Assembly (NCBI RefSeq): GCF_025195125.1
Contig: NZ_JAMGSL010000003.1
Span: 254,337-318,336 of the forward strand
Source of the DNA: Streptomyces sp. Je 1-79
Lineage (GTDB): Bacteria; Actinomycetota; Actinomycetes; Streptomycetales; Streptomycetaceae
DNA length: 64,000 nucleotides
Direction: 5' to 3'
The notes below the pieces were generated by a model. The model did not search any database, had not been told where the DNA came from, and was given only the letters and a program-made list of their open reading frames with translations. Each line of letters opens with the position of its first letter. Within the stretch, counting starts at the first letter, position 1. Shown one piece after another: positions 42,516 to 50,797 of the stretch. Made by a program: the position numbers and the translations under genes.

Positions 42516-43418
42516 ATGACGGAGCCGTACAGCACGTTCGACAGCACCGCCGAGCTGCTCGGCACGATCACCACGCAGCTCGGCGACCAGCTGAGCACCG
42601 TCCACCCCTGGGGACACGCCTACGGCGCGGCCCGCGGGGACGGCGCCCCGAGGCCGCCCCGGGCCGCCCGGCACGGCGGCCCCACCCTCGTCGCCGTGGG
42701 CCACGGCAGCCGCGACCCGCGCGCCCGGGCCGCCCTCTCCCAGCTGGTCGAACGGGTCCGTGAGCTCCGCCCCGGACTCGACGTGCGCCTCGCGCACATC
42801 GAGCTGAACGCGCCGCTCCTCACCGACGTCCTCGACGACCTGGCGGCGGGGGAGCAGGACGCCGTCCTCGTCCCGCTGCTCTTCGGACCCGGCTACCACG
42901 TCAAGCACGACCTGCCCGGCGCCGCCGCCGCCGTGCCCGACGGCCGGGTCCGGATCGCCGCGCCGCTCGGCCCGCACCCGCTGCTCGTCGAGGCGCTCGC
43001 CGACCGCCTCGCCGAAGCCGGCTGGACCTCCGAGGACAGCGCCTCGCGCTCCACCGGCGTCGTCCTCGCGGCGGCCGGATCCCGCGACCCCGAGGCCCTC
43101 GACGCCGTCCGCCGCATCGCCGCCGCACTGGGCGAGCGGCTCGGCGGCGTCCCCGTCGTCCCCGCCTACGCCTCCGCCGCCACGCCCACCGTCCCCGAAG
43201 CGCTGCGCCTCCTCGCCGCACGCGGCCGCCACCGGGCCGCCGTCGCCTCCTGCTTCACCGCCCCCGGCCTCTTCGCCGGCCGCGCCGCCGCCCACGCCCC
43301 CTGGATAGCCGCCGCCCCGCTCGGCGACCACCCCGCCCTCGCCCGGCTGGTCCTCCACCGCTACGACCGGTCCCTCACCGCCCCCGCGAGCCCCCGTCGC
43401 CAACTCACCACCGCGTAG
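42516..43418 (+). CDS. Sirohydrochlorin chelatase-like protein (CbiX/SirB)
   Basis: 300 aa. Two CbiX-type half domains: the first has LVAVGHGSRDPRARAALSQL (motif at 62-70) with the metal-binding His, followed by HIELNAPLL and VLVPLLFGPGYHVKHDLP; the second begins at VVLAAAGSRDPEALDAVRR with its His replaced by Ala. Inserts iron (or cobalt) into sirohydrochlorin, giving siroheme for NirB. The N-terminal 55 residues are an extra, low-complexity segment. The stop codon lies at the beginning of a 59-bp tandem duplication. Confidence 0.87.
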   Translation: MTEPYSTFDSTAELLGTITTQLGDQLSTVHPWGHAYGAARGDGAPRPPRAARHGGPTLVAVGHGSRDPRARAALSQLVERVRELRPGLDVRLAHIELNAPLLTDVLDDLAAGEQDAVLVPLLFGPGYHVKHDLPGAAAAVPDGRVRIAAPLGPHPLLVEALADRLAEAGWTSEDSASRSTGVVLAAAGSRDPEALDAVRRIAAALGERLGGVPVVPAYASAATPTVPEALRLLAARGRHRAAVASCFTAPGLFAGRAAAHAPWIAAAPLGDHPALARLVLHRYDRSLTAPASPRRQLTTA

Positions 43419-43531
43419 GCGCCCGCCCACGCCCCGAGGCCCGCCCTGGCACGCACTGTCCGTCCCTCCGGGGGTAGGCGCCCGCCCACGCCCCGAGGCC
43501 CGCCCTGGCACGCACTGTCCGTCCCTCCGGT
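43415..43531. repeat. Exact 59-bp tandem duplication
   Basis: The sequence starting GTAGGCGCCCGCCCACG at 43415 is repeated from 43474; the first 57 bases are identical. It lies between the chelatase stop and the dgt promoter, and looks recent. Confidence 0.93.
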
Positions 43532-43543
43532 TACCTTCGGTGC

Positions 43544-44857
43544 ATGGAAGGCTTCACGGACACCCCAGGCATCACGGACACCCCCGGCTACGACGACCCC
43601 TCCACCGAGCGCTGGGCCGCCGAGCCGGACAAGCGGCCGGGGCGGACCGCCTTCCAGCGGGACCGGGCACGGGTGCTGCACTCCAGCGCCCTGCGCAGAC
43701 TCGCCGGCAAGACCCAGGTCGTCACCCCCGGCTCCCTCAGCCACGCCTGGGACGCCAGCCCCCGCACCCGGCTCACCCACTCCCTGGAGTGCGCCCAGGT
43801 CGGACGCGAACTCGGCGCCGCGCTCGGCTGCGACCCCGATCTCGTCGAGGCCGCCTGCCTCGCCCACGACATGGGCCACCCGCCCTTCGGGCACAACGGA
43901 GAGGTCGCGCTCAACGACTTCGCCAAGGACTGCGGCGGCTTCGAGGGCAACGCCCAGTCCCTCCGGCTGCTCACCCGGATCGAGCCGAAGCGGTTCATCG
44001 CCGACCCCGCCACCGGCCGCCCCGTCAGCGTCGGCCTCAACCTCACCCGCGCCACCCTCGACGCCGCCACCAAGTACCCGTGGCCGCGCGGCGGGCACCC
44101 CCAGAACCCCGACTCGCCCAAGTTCGGCGTGTACGAGGACGACCTCCCCGTCTTCACCTGGGCCCGCGAGGGCGCCCCCGCGCGCCGCAAGTGCTTCGAG
44201 GCCCAGGTCATGGACTGGTCCGACGACGTGGCCTACTCCGTGCACGACTTCGAGGACGGCCTGCACGCGGGCCACATCGACCCGAACATGCTCTTCGCCG
44301 AGCCCGAGCGCGCCGACATCTGGGCCGTCGCCATCGGCCGCTACGTCCCGGACGACACCGATCCGCAGGAGCTCGCCGAAGCACTCGACCGGCTCGTCGA
44401 CCAGGACTGGTGGCCGCACGGCTACGACGGATCGGCCGTCGCCCAGGCCCGCCTCAAGGACGCCACCAGCCAGCTGATCGGCCGCTTCTGCCTCGCCGCC
44501 GAGGGCGCCACCCGCCAGGCCTTCGGCACCGGCCGCCTCACCCGCTACGCGGCGGAGCTCGTCGTCCCCCGCGAGACCCGCAACGAATGCGCCGTTCTCA
44601 AGGCCGTCGCCGACCGGTACGTGATGCAGCGCGCCGAGCAGGAGGCGCTCCGCGCGGACCAGCGCATCGTCCTCGCCGAACTCGCCGAGGAGCTCACCGC
44701 CCGCGCCCCCGAGAGCCTCGACCCGCAGTTCCGCGCCCTGTTCGACGCGGCGGACGACGACCGCTCACGCAAGCGGGTGATCATCGACCAGATCGCCTCC
44801 CTCACCGACGCCTCCGCCCGCACCCTCCACGCCCACCTCCGCCGGCGCCGCGCCTGA
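43544..44857 (+). CDS. dgt: dGTP triphosphohydrolase (dNTPase)
   Basis: 437 aa. HD-domain metal site: [18 protein letters not shown] and [14 protein letters not shown] hold the His and HD ligands; [16 protein letters not shown] gives a further Asp. Splits dNTPs to nucleosides and triphosphate. The ATG at 43544 follows TACCTT (43532-43537) by 6 nt, so the transcript may be leaderless. In Streptomyces it normally sits close to dnaG, as here. Confidence 0.95.
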   Translation: MEGFTDTPGITDTPGYDDPSTERWAAEPDKRPGRTAFQRDRARVLHSSALRRLAGKTQVVTPGSLSHAWDASPRTRLTHSLECAQVGRELGAALGCDPDLVEAACLAHDMGHPPFGHNGEVALNDFAKDCGGFEGNAQSLRLLTRIEPKRFIADPATGRPVSVGLNLTRATLDAATKYPWPRGGHPQNPDSPKFGVYEDDLPVFTWAREGAPARRKCFEAQVMDWSDDVAYSVHDFEDGLHAGHIDPNMLFAEPERADIWAVAIGRYVPDDTDPQELAEALDRLVDQDWWPHGYDGSAVAQARLKDATSQLIGRFCLAAEGATRQAFGTGRLTRYAAELVVPRETRNECAVLKAVADRYVMQRAEQEALRADQRIVLAELAEELTARAPESLDPQFRALFDAADDDRSRKRVIIDQIASLTDASARTLHAHLRRRRA

Positions 44858-44990
44858 GGCGCGCGCGGGGACCCCGCCCTCTTTCGTCATCACGCTCCGT
44901 GCGGGACGCTCGGCGCAGGGCCCGAGGCGGTACGGCTCGCCGAACGCCCGGAGGCGTAGCGTAGAAGCGGTCGCAACGAGGAGGCATCAA

Positions 44991-46253
44991 GTGGTCGACG
45001 CAGATCAGACCTTCGTCATCGTCGGCGGGGGACTGGCCGGGGCCAAGGCGGCGGAGACGCTCCGCTCCGAAGGGTTCACCGGCCGCGTGATCCTCATCGG
45101 CGACGAGCGCGACCACCCCTACGAACGCCCACCCCTCTCCAAGGGCTATCTGACCGGCAAGGAGGCGCGGGAGACGGTCTTCGTCCACGAGCCCGCCTGG
45201 TACGCCCGCGCCGAGGTCGAGCTCCACCTCGGGCAGCCCGTGACCGCCGTCGACCGCGAGGCCCGCACCGTGCGCCTCGGCGACGGCACCGTCATCCGCT
45301 ACGACCGGCTCCTGCTCGCCACCGGAGCCGAGCCGCGCCGCCTCGACCTCCCCGGCACCGAACTCGCCGGCGTCCACCATCTGCGCCGGCTCGCCCACGC
45401 CGACCGGCTGCGCCAGGTGCTGGCCTCCCTCGGTCGGGACAACGGCCACCTGGTGATCGCGGGCGGCGGCTGGATCGGCCTCGAGGTCGCCTCCGCGGCC
45501 CGCGGCTACGGCGCCGAGGTCACCGTCGTCGAGTCCGAGCCGACCCCGCTGCACCACGTCCTCGGCCCCGAACTCGGCCAGCTCTTCGCCGATCTCCACA
45601 CCGAGCACGGCGTCCGCTTCGTCTTCGGCGCCCGGCTCACCGAGATCGTCGGCCAGGACGGCATGGTCCTCGCCGTCCGCACCGACGACGGCGAGGAGCA
45701 CCCCGCCCACGCCGTCCTCGCCGCGATCGGCGCCGCCCCGCGCACCGCGCTCGCCGAGGCGGCGGGACTCAACCTGGTCGACCGCGCCCACGGCGGCGGC
45801 ATCGCCGTCGACGCGTCGCTGCGCACCTCCGACCCGGACATCTTCGCCGCCGGCGACGTCGCCGCCGCCCACCACCCGCTGCTGCACACCCGGCTGCGCG
45901 TCGAGCACTGGGCCAACGCCCTCAACGGCGGCCCGGCCGCCGCCCGCGCCATGCTCGGACAGCACGTCTCGTACGACCGTGTCCCGTACTTCTTCTCCGA
46001 CCAGTACGACCTGGGCATGGAGTACTCGGGCTGGGCACCGCCCGGCTCCTACGACCAGGTCGTGCTGCGCGGCGACGTCGGCAAGCGGCAGTTCATCGCC
46101 TTCTGGCTGAAGGAGCGCAAGGTGCTCGCCGGGATGAACGTGAATGTGTGGGACGTCACAGAGCCGATCCAGCAGCTCATCCGCGCCCAGTCCCCCGTGG
46201 ACACCGACGCCCTCGCGGACCCGTCCGTCCCCCTGGAGAGCCTGATCCGATGA
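44991..46253 (+). CDS. FAD-dependent ferredoxin/rubredoxin reductase
   Basis: 420 aa, GTG with GAGGAGG six nt upstream; a TAGCGT -10 at 44957-44962 gives a short leader. Pyridine nucleotide-disulfide fold: FVIVGGGLAGAKAAETLR, YERPPLSKGYLTG, LLLATGAEPRRL, LVIAGGGWIGLEVASAARG, DPDIFAAGDVA, and the C-terminal reductase domain (VEHWANALNGG, YFFSDQYDLGMEYSG). It transfers electrons from NAD(P)H to a ferredoxin, usually for a P450 or oxygenase; no partner is nearby. Confidence 0.92.
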   Translation: MVDADQTFVIVGGGLAGAKAAETLRSEGFTGRVILIGDERDHPYERPPLSKGYLTGKEARETVFVHEPAWYARAEVELHLGQPVTAVDREARTVRLGDGTVIRYDRLLLATGAEPRRLDLPGTELAGVHHLRRLAHADRLRQVLASLGRDNGHLVIAGGGWIGLEVASAARGYGAEVTVVESEPTPLHHVLGPELGQLFADLHTEHGVRFVFGARLTEIVGQDGMVLAVRTDDGEEHPAHAVLAAIGAAPRTALAEAAGLNLVDRAHGGGIAVDASLRTSDPDIFAAGDVAAAHHPLLHTRLRVEHWANALNGGPAAARAMLGQHVSYDRVPYFFSDQYDLGMEYSGWAPPGSYDQVVLRGDVGKRQFIAFWLKERKVLAGMNVNVWDVTEPIQQLIRAQSPVDTDALADPSVPLESLIR

Positions 46254-46272
46254 GGTCGGCGCAGCCGGCGGC

Positions 46273-46290
46273 GTCCTCCTGGGGGAGGAC
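46273..46290 (+). terminator. Small hairpin between FAD reductase and dnaG
   Basis: GTCCTCC (46273-46279) and GGAGGAC (46284-46290) with a 4-nt loop, 20 nt after the stop codon. Confidence 0.5.
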
Positions 46291-46305
46291 CCGCCCGCCC
46301 GCCCG

Positions 46306-46311
46306 TAGAAT
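46306..46311 (+). promoter_or_regulatory. dnaG -10 element
   Basis: TAGAAT lies 6 nt before the dnaG GTG; no convincing -35 is seen. Suggests a leaderless dnaG mRNA. Confidence 0.5.
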
Positions 46312-46317
46312 TCATGC

Positions 46318-48225
46318 GTGGCAGGCAGGATCAACGATGACGACGTGAAGGCGGTACGGGACGCGGTCCCGATCGACGCCGTCGTGTCCGAGTACCTCCA
46401 GCTCCGCAACGCCGGCGGCGGCAACCTCAAGGGGCTGTGCCCCTTCCACGACGAGAAGTCCCCCTCCTTCCAGGTCAGCCCGAGCAAGGGCCTGTTCCAC
46501 TGCTTCGGCTGCCAGGAGGGCGGCGACACGATCGCCTTCGTGATGAAGATCGACCACCTCTCCTTCTCGGAGACGGTCGAGCGCCTCGCCGCCAAGGCCG
46601 GCATCACGCTGCGGTACGAAGAGGGCGGCTACAACCCGGGCCACCAGCGCGGCGAGCGCATCCGTCTGGTCGAGGCGCACAAGGTCGCCGCCCAGTTCTA
46701 CATCGACCAACTCGGCTCGGCCGAGGCCGAGATCGGCCGCAAGTTCCTCGCCGAGCGCGGCTTCGACCAGGCCGCCGCCACCCACTTCGGCGTCGGCTAC
46801 TCCCCGGCCGGCTGGGACCACCTCACCCGCTTCCTGCGCGGCAAGGGCTTCTCCGACAAGGAGCTGATCCTCTCCGGGCTCTCCCAGGACGGCCGCCGCG
46901 GCCCCATCGACCGCTTCCGGGGCCGGCTGATGTGGCCCATCCGTGACGTCGGCGGCGACGTCGTCGGCTTCGGCGCGCGCAAGCTCCGCGACGACGACAA
47001 CGGGCCCAAGTACCTCAACACGCCCGAGACCCCGATCTACAAGAAGTCGCAGGTGCTCTACGGCATCGACCTGGCGAAGAAGGACATCGCCAAGGTCAGC
47101 CGAGCCGTCGTCGTCGAGGGCTACACCGACGTCATGGCCTGCCACCTGGCGGGGGTCACCACCGCCATCGCCACCTGCGGCACCTCCTTCGGCGGCGACC
47201 ACATCAAGATCCTCCGCCGGCTCCTGATGGACAACGGCTCGGCCCGCGTCATCTTCACCTTCGACGGCGACGCCGCCGGCCAGAAGGCCGCCCTGCGCGC
47301 CTTCGAGGACGACCAGAAGTTCGCCGCCGAGACGTACATCGCGATCGCCCCCGACGGGATGGACCCCTGCGACCTGCGGCTCGCCAAGGGCGACCAGGCC
47401 GTCGCCGAACTGGTGGAGCCGCGCACCCCGCTCTTCGAGTTCGCGCTCCGCCAGATCGTGAAGCGCTACGACCTGGAGACCCCGGCCGGCCGGGCCGCCG
47501 CGCTCGACGAGGCCGCCCCGATCGTCGCCCGGATCAAGAACGTCGCCTCCCAGCACGAGGTCGCCGTCCAGCTCGCCGGCATGCTCGGCATCCTCGACAC
47601 CCCGTTCGTGGTCAGGCGCGTCGCCCAGATCGCCCGCTGGCAGCGCGACCGGGGCGGCCGAGGCGCCCCGGCGGCCCCGCAGCACGGGGGCGCCCGAAGG
47701 GCATCGGGGGAGTACGAGATCCAGGCCCCCGCCGCGACCGGCGGTCCCGCGCTCAACCTGCGCAGCCCCGCGCACCGCACCGAGCGCGAACTGCTCAAGC
47801 TGGCCCTCCAGCGCCCCGAGCTGGTCTCCCCGGCCTTCGACGCGTACGGCGCGGACGAGTTCACGGCCCCGCCCTACGCGGCCGTCCGCCAGTGCGTCCA
47901 GGACGCGGGCGGCGCCACCGGAGCCCCCGCCGACTACCTCTCCGCCGTCCGCGAGGCCGCCCCGAACGACACGGTCCGCGCGCTCGTCACCGAACTCGCC
48001 GTCGAGGCGATCTTCGCCAAGGTCGTCGACGAGGTCTACGCGGGCGCCCAGCTCGTCTCGGTCCGTCTGCGCGCCGTCGACCGCCGCCTCCGCGACATCC
48101 AGGGCTCCCTCGCCCGCCTCGGAGCCAACGGCGACCCGGCCCAGCTGGCCGCCGTACAGAACGAACTGTGGGTCCTCACCCAGTACGCGCAGTCCCTGCG
48201 CACCAACGGCGCCGCCGCGCTCTGA
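46318..48225 (+). CDS. dnaG: DNA primase
   Basis: 635 aa, GTG start. Order: N-terminal CHC2 zinc finger (LCPFHDEKSPSFQ, GLFHCFGC), catalytic core with the TOPRIM motif (VVVEGYTDVMACHLAGV at about 267; FTFDGDAAGQKA), and a C-terminal helicase-interaction domain. Synthesises RNA primers for replication. A run after residue 440 (RDRGGRGAPAAPQHGGARR) is a flexible linker. It is followed by a hairpin and the sigma factor gene. Confidence 0.97.
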   Translation: MAGRINDDDVKAVRDAVPIDAVVSEYLQLRNAGGGNLKGLCPFHDEKSPSFQVSPSKGLFHCFGCQEGGDTIAFVMKIDHLSFSETVERLAAKAGITLRYEEGGYNPGHQRGERIRLVEAHKVAAQFYIDQLGSAEAEIGRKFLAERGFDQAAATHFGVGYSPAGWDHLTRFLRGKGFSDKELILSGLSQDGRRGPIDRFRGRLMWPIRDVGGDVVGFGARKLRDDDNGPKYLNTPETPIYKKSQVLYGIDLAKKDIAKVSRAVVVEGYTDVMACHLAGVTTAIATCGTSFGGDHIKILRRLLMDNGSARVIFTFDGDAAGQKAALRAFEDDQKFAAETYIAIAPDGMDPCDLRLAKGDQAVAELVEPRTPLFEFALRQIVKRYDLETPAGRAAALDEAAPIVARIKNVASQHEVAVQLAGMLGILDTPFVVRRVAQIARWQRDRGGRGAPAAPQHGGARRASGEYEIQAPAATGGPALNLRSPAHRTERELLKLALQRPELVSPAFDAYGADEFTAPPYAAVRQCVQDAGGATGAPADYLSAVREAAPNDTVRALVTELAVEAIFAKVVDEVYAGAQLVSVRLRAVDRRLRDIQGSLARLGANGDPAQLAAVQNELWVLTQYAQSLRTNGAAAL

Positions 48226-48253
48226 CGTTCGGTCACCCGGCGAACTCAAAAAG

Positions 48254-48279
48254 TCACCGCACGACCCTCGTGGCGGTGA
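48254..48279 (+). terminator. Hairpin after dnaG
   Basis: TCACCGC (48254-48260) pairs with GCGGTGA (48273-48279); four more pairs (ACGA with TCGT) continue inside after a bulged G, with loop CCC. Confidence 0.7.
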
Positions 48280-48355
48280 TGTGTCGTACCCCACACTGGG
48301 CAACGGTGCCTGAGCCCCCGGAGCACCGGCAGCGATCACCCTGGAGGTCGCCCCC

Positions 48356-49450
48356 GTGCAGACCCAGACCCTGTCCCCGTCGGATGTCGTGCCCGGGCAA
48401 CGCCCGGCCGCCCACCACCCGGAGGCACCGGCCTCCGCGGAGCCGGCCGAGGCATCCGATCCGCCCGAGCCCGCCGAGTTCGTGGACGACACGCCCGAAC
48501 CGGAGCCGGTTCCGCGTCGCGTCGACTCCGGCGGCAACGGACCCTCCTCCGACCTCTTCCGCCAGTACCTGCGCGAGATAGGCCGCATCCCGCTGCTCAC
48601 CGCCGCCGAGGAGGTCGAACTCGCCCGCCGTGTAGAGGCCGGGCTCTTCGCCGAGGCGAAGCTCGCGGGCACCCCCGACCTGGACTCCCAGCTGGCCCTC
48701 GACCTGGACCGGCTCGTCGTCCTGGGCCGGATGGCCAAACGCCGGCTCATCGAGGCCAACCTGCGGCTCGTCGTCTCCGTCGCCAAGCGGTACGTCGGGC
48801 GCGGACTGACCATGCTCGACCTGGTCCAGGAGGGGAACCTGGGCCTGATCCGCGCCGTGGAGAAGTTCGACTACGCGCGCGGCTACAAGTTCTCTACGTA
48901 CGCGACCTGGTGGATCCGCCAGGCGATGTCCCGGGCCCTGGCCGACCAGGCCCGGACCATCCGCGTCCCCGTCCACGTCGTCGAGCTCATCAACCGGGTG
49001 ATCCGGGTCCAGCGCCGCATGCTCCAGGAACGCGGCTACGAACCCACCCCGGAAGAGGTCGGCGCCCAGCTCGACCTGGCCCCCGAGCGGGTCGGCGAAG
49101 TGCTCCGCCTCGCCCAGGAACCGGTCTCCCTGCACGCCCCCGTCGGCGAGGAGGACGACGTCGCCCTCGGCGACCTCATCGAGGACGGCGACGCCACCAG
49201 CCCCGTGGAGTCCGCGGCGTTCCTGCTGCTGCGCGAGCACCTGGAGGCCGTCCTCTCCACCCTCGGCGAACGCGAACGCAAGGTGGTCCAGCTCCGCTAC
49301 GGCCTGGACGACGGCAGGCCCCGCACCCTGGAGGAGATCGGCCGGCTCTTCGGCGTGACGCGCGAACGCATCCGCCAGATCGAGTCGAAGACCCTCAACA
49401 AGCTGCGGGACCACGCCTTCGCGGACCAGCTCAGGGGATACCTGGACTAG
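48356..49450 (+). CDS. hrdA: RNA polymerase sigma factor, HrdA-like (sigma-70 group 2)
   Basis: 364 aa, GTG with GGAGG eight nt upstream. Regions 1.2 to 4.2 are present: [70 protein letters not shown] (about 180), then region 4 ([20 protein letters not shown]). Very close to HrdB-type promoter recognition, but the long acidic group 1 region 1.1 is missing; the first 60 residues are Pro/Glu-rich. The symbol rests on its place next to dnaG, as for hrdA of S. coelicolor (from memory). Confidence 0.82.
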   Translation: MQTQTLSPSDVVPGQRPAAHHPEAPASAEPAEASDPPEPAEFVDDTPEPEPVPRRVDSGGNGPSSDLFRQYLREIGRIPLLTAAEEVELARRVEAGLFAEAKLAGTPDLDSQLALDLDRLVVLGRMAKRRLIEANLRLVVSVAKRYVGRGLTMLDLVQEGNLGLIRAVEKFDYARGYKFSTYATWWIRQAMSRALADQARTIRVPVHVVELINRVIRVQRRMLQERGYEPTPEEVGAQLDLAPERVGEVLRLAQEPVSLHAPVGEEDDVALGDLIEDGDATSPVESAAFLLLREHLEAVLSTLGERERKVVQLRYGLDDGRPRTLEEIGRLFGVTRERIRQIESKTLNKLRDHAFADQLRGYLD

Positions 49451-50740
49451 TCAGTCCAGCTCGTCCAAGGTGAACGTCCAGCGGCTGCCGGCCGTGAGGA
49501 GCAGCACCAGCGGGCCGGGCGGGAGCGGGACCGTCTCGCGCCGTGCCCCGGTCTTGCTGAGGATCAGGCTCGGATCGGGCGAGAGCGCCGTGAGGCCTGC
49601 GACCTCGTGACACCAGATACTGGCGTAGCCGCCGTCACCGGTCGGCGCGTCCTCGAACTCCATGCGGAGATCGGCGGCCCCACCGGTGTGGAGGAGGGCT
49701 TCGGGGCCGTACCCCCGTAGCGTTCCCCGCAGTCGGCGGGCGGCGGCGACGGGTTGCACGCGCAGGTTCCACCGGTTCGGGGCGGAGAGCCGGAGTCTCA
49801 GTGGCCCCTTCTCAGGCGCCGCAACGACTCTGCTGCCCCGGAACTCGGGCAGCTGGTTGGTGAAGAGAAAGTCCCCGGTGTCCTTGTTGCGCTTGTCGAG
49901 TGGTTGGAGGGAGACGTAGTCGTCGCCCTGGTGCGCGAGCTCGACGAGGACGGGGCCGGGCGGCACGCGGGTGTCGGTGGTGATGACGTCCGCGCCGTGG
50001 CCCTCGACGACGAAGGGCTCGAAGACCGGCCCGAACTCCCAGCCTTCGACGAGGGCGTACGGTCGATCGGCCGACGGGAAGGGAGAGTGGGGCGCGGATG
50101 CGGATGCGGACGCGGATGCGGGTACGGATTCCGGTACGGATTCGGGTACGGCCTCGGCCTCGCGGCTTCCCTCGGCGGGCGGGGGCCCCGGCACCTTGAC
50201 GACACCCGTCAGCGGAACCGGCCCGGAGAGCGGGGCGGCGGGCTCGGCGGGGGGCTCCTCCTCCGCCACTTCGACGCCGTACGCGCCGACGAGCCCCGCG
50301 AGACCGGAGGCGTACCCCTGCCCCACCGCGCGGAACTTCCAGCCGCCCGACTCCCGGTGGAACTCCCCGAGGACGACGGCGGTCTCGTCCGGCGCGCCGC
50401 CCGGCACCGGGTGCCCGGCGACCGACGCGCCGTCGGGCGCCGAGACGTTCACCGACGCGGCCGGTACATCCGCCAGAGAGCCGTCCTCGACCGAACCGGC
50501 GATCACGATCCGCTCGACGGAGGCCTCGACCCCGCACAGATCGACCTCAAGTCCGGCCGACCCGTTCCGCACCGTCCCCGACGGATGGTGCGGCTGCCCG
50601 ACGAAGACCATGTCGGCGTCGCCGCGGACCCGGCCGTCCGCGCCGAGCAGCAGCGCCGACAGGTCGAGGCCCTTCGGCGTCGCCACGCGCAGAGTGACCG
50701 ACGGCACCCAGGAGTTGACGTCCTTCGCTATGTGACCCAT
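49451..50740 (-). CDS. TerD-domain (tellurium resistance-type) protein
   Basis: 429 aa from the ATG at 50740 (an ATG at 50752 is also possible). The N-terminal TerD domain binds calcium in relatives: DLSALLLGADGRVRGDADMV, FVGQPHHPSG and VVLGEFHRESGGWKFRAVGQGYASGL-type blocks. After residue 190 comes a Pro/Glu/Ser-rich linker encoded by GCGGAT-type hexamer repeats, then a second domain of about 200 residues with two similar beta halves (GPVLVELAHQGDDYVSLQPL; GPLVLLLTAGSRWTFTL). Stop codons of this gene and hrdA abut. A 35-bp palindrome covers the start region. Confidence 0.83.
   Translation of the reverse strand: MGHIAKDVNSWVPSVTLRVATPKGLDLSALLLGADGRVRGDADMVFVGQPHHPSGTVRNGSAGLEVDLCGVEASVERIVIAGSVEDGSLADVPAASVNVSAPDGASVAGHPVPGGAPDETAVVLGEFHRESGGWKFRAVGQGYASGLAGLVGAYGVEVAEEEPPAEPAAPLSGPVPLTGVVKVPGPPPAEGSREAEAVPESVPESVPASASASASAPHSPFPSADRPYALVEGWEFGPVFEPFVVEGHGADVITTDTRVPPGPVLVELAHQGDDYVSLQPLDKRNKDTGDFLFTNQLPEFRGSRVVAAPEKGPLRLRLSAPNRWNLRVQPVAAARRLRGTLRGYGPEALLHTGGAADLRMEFEDAPTGDGGYASIWCHEVAGLTALSPDPSLILSKTGARRETVPLPPGPLVLLLTAGSRWTFTLDELD
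50093..50160. repeat. GCGGAT-type hexanucleotide repeats in TerD gene
   Basis: GCGGAT and close variants (GCGGAC, ACGGAT) recur in tandem within the linker-coding part. In the reading frame they give alternating Ser/Ala/Glu residues (SVPESVPASASASASA). Confidence 0.7.
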
Positions 50741-50766
50741 GCCGCACATCATGCGACATGGGTCAC
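50732..50766. promoter_or_regulatory. 35-bp hyphenated palindrome over TerD start codon
   Basis: The arms GTGACCCATGCCGCA (50732-50746) and TGCGACATGGGTCAC (50752-50766) pair at 14 of 15 positions around a 5-nt centre. It overlaps both possible start codons. An operator or an mRNA hairpin that masks translation is likely. Confidence 0.6.
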
Positions 50767-50797
50767 TCGCCGGTCGATCACTTCGTCGGTCCGGTGA

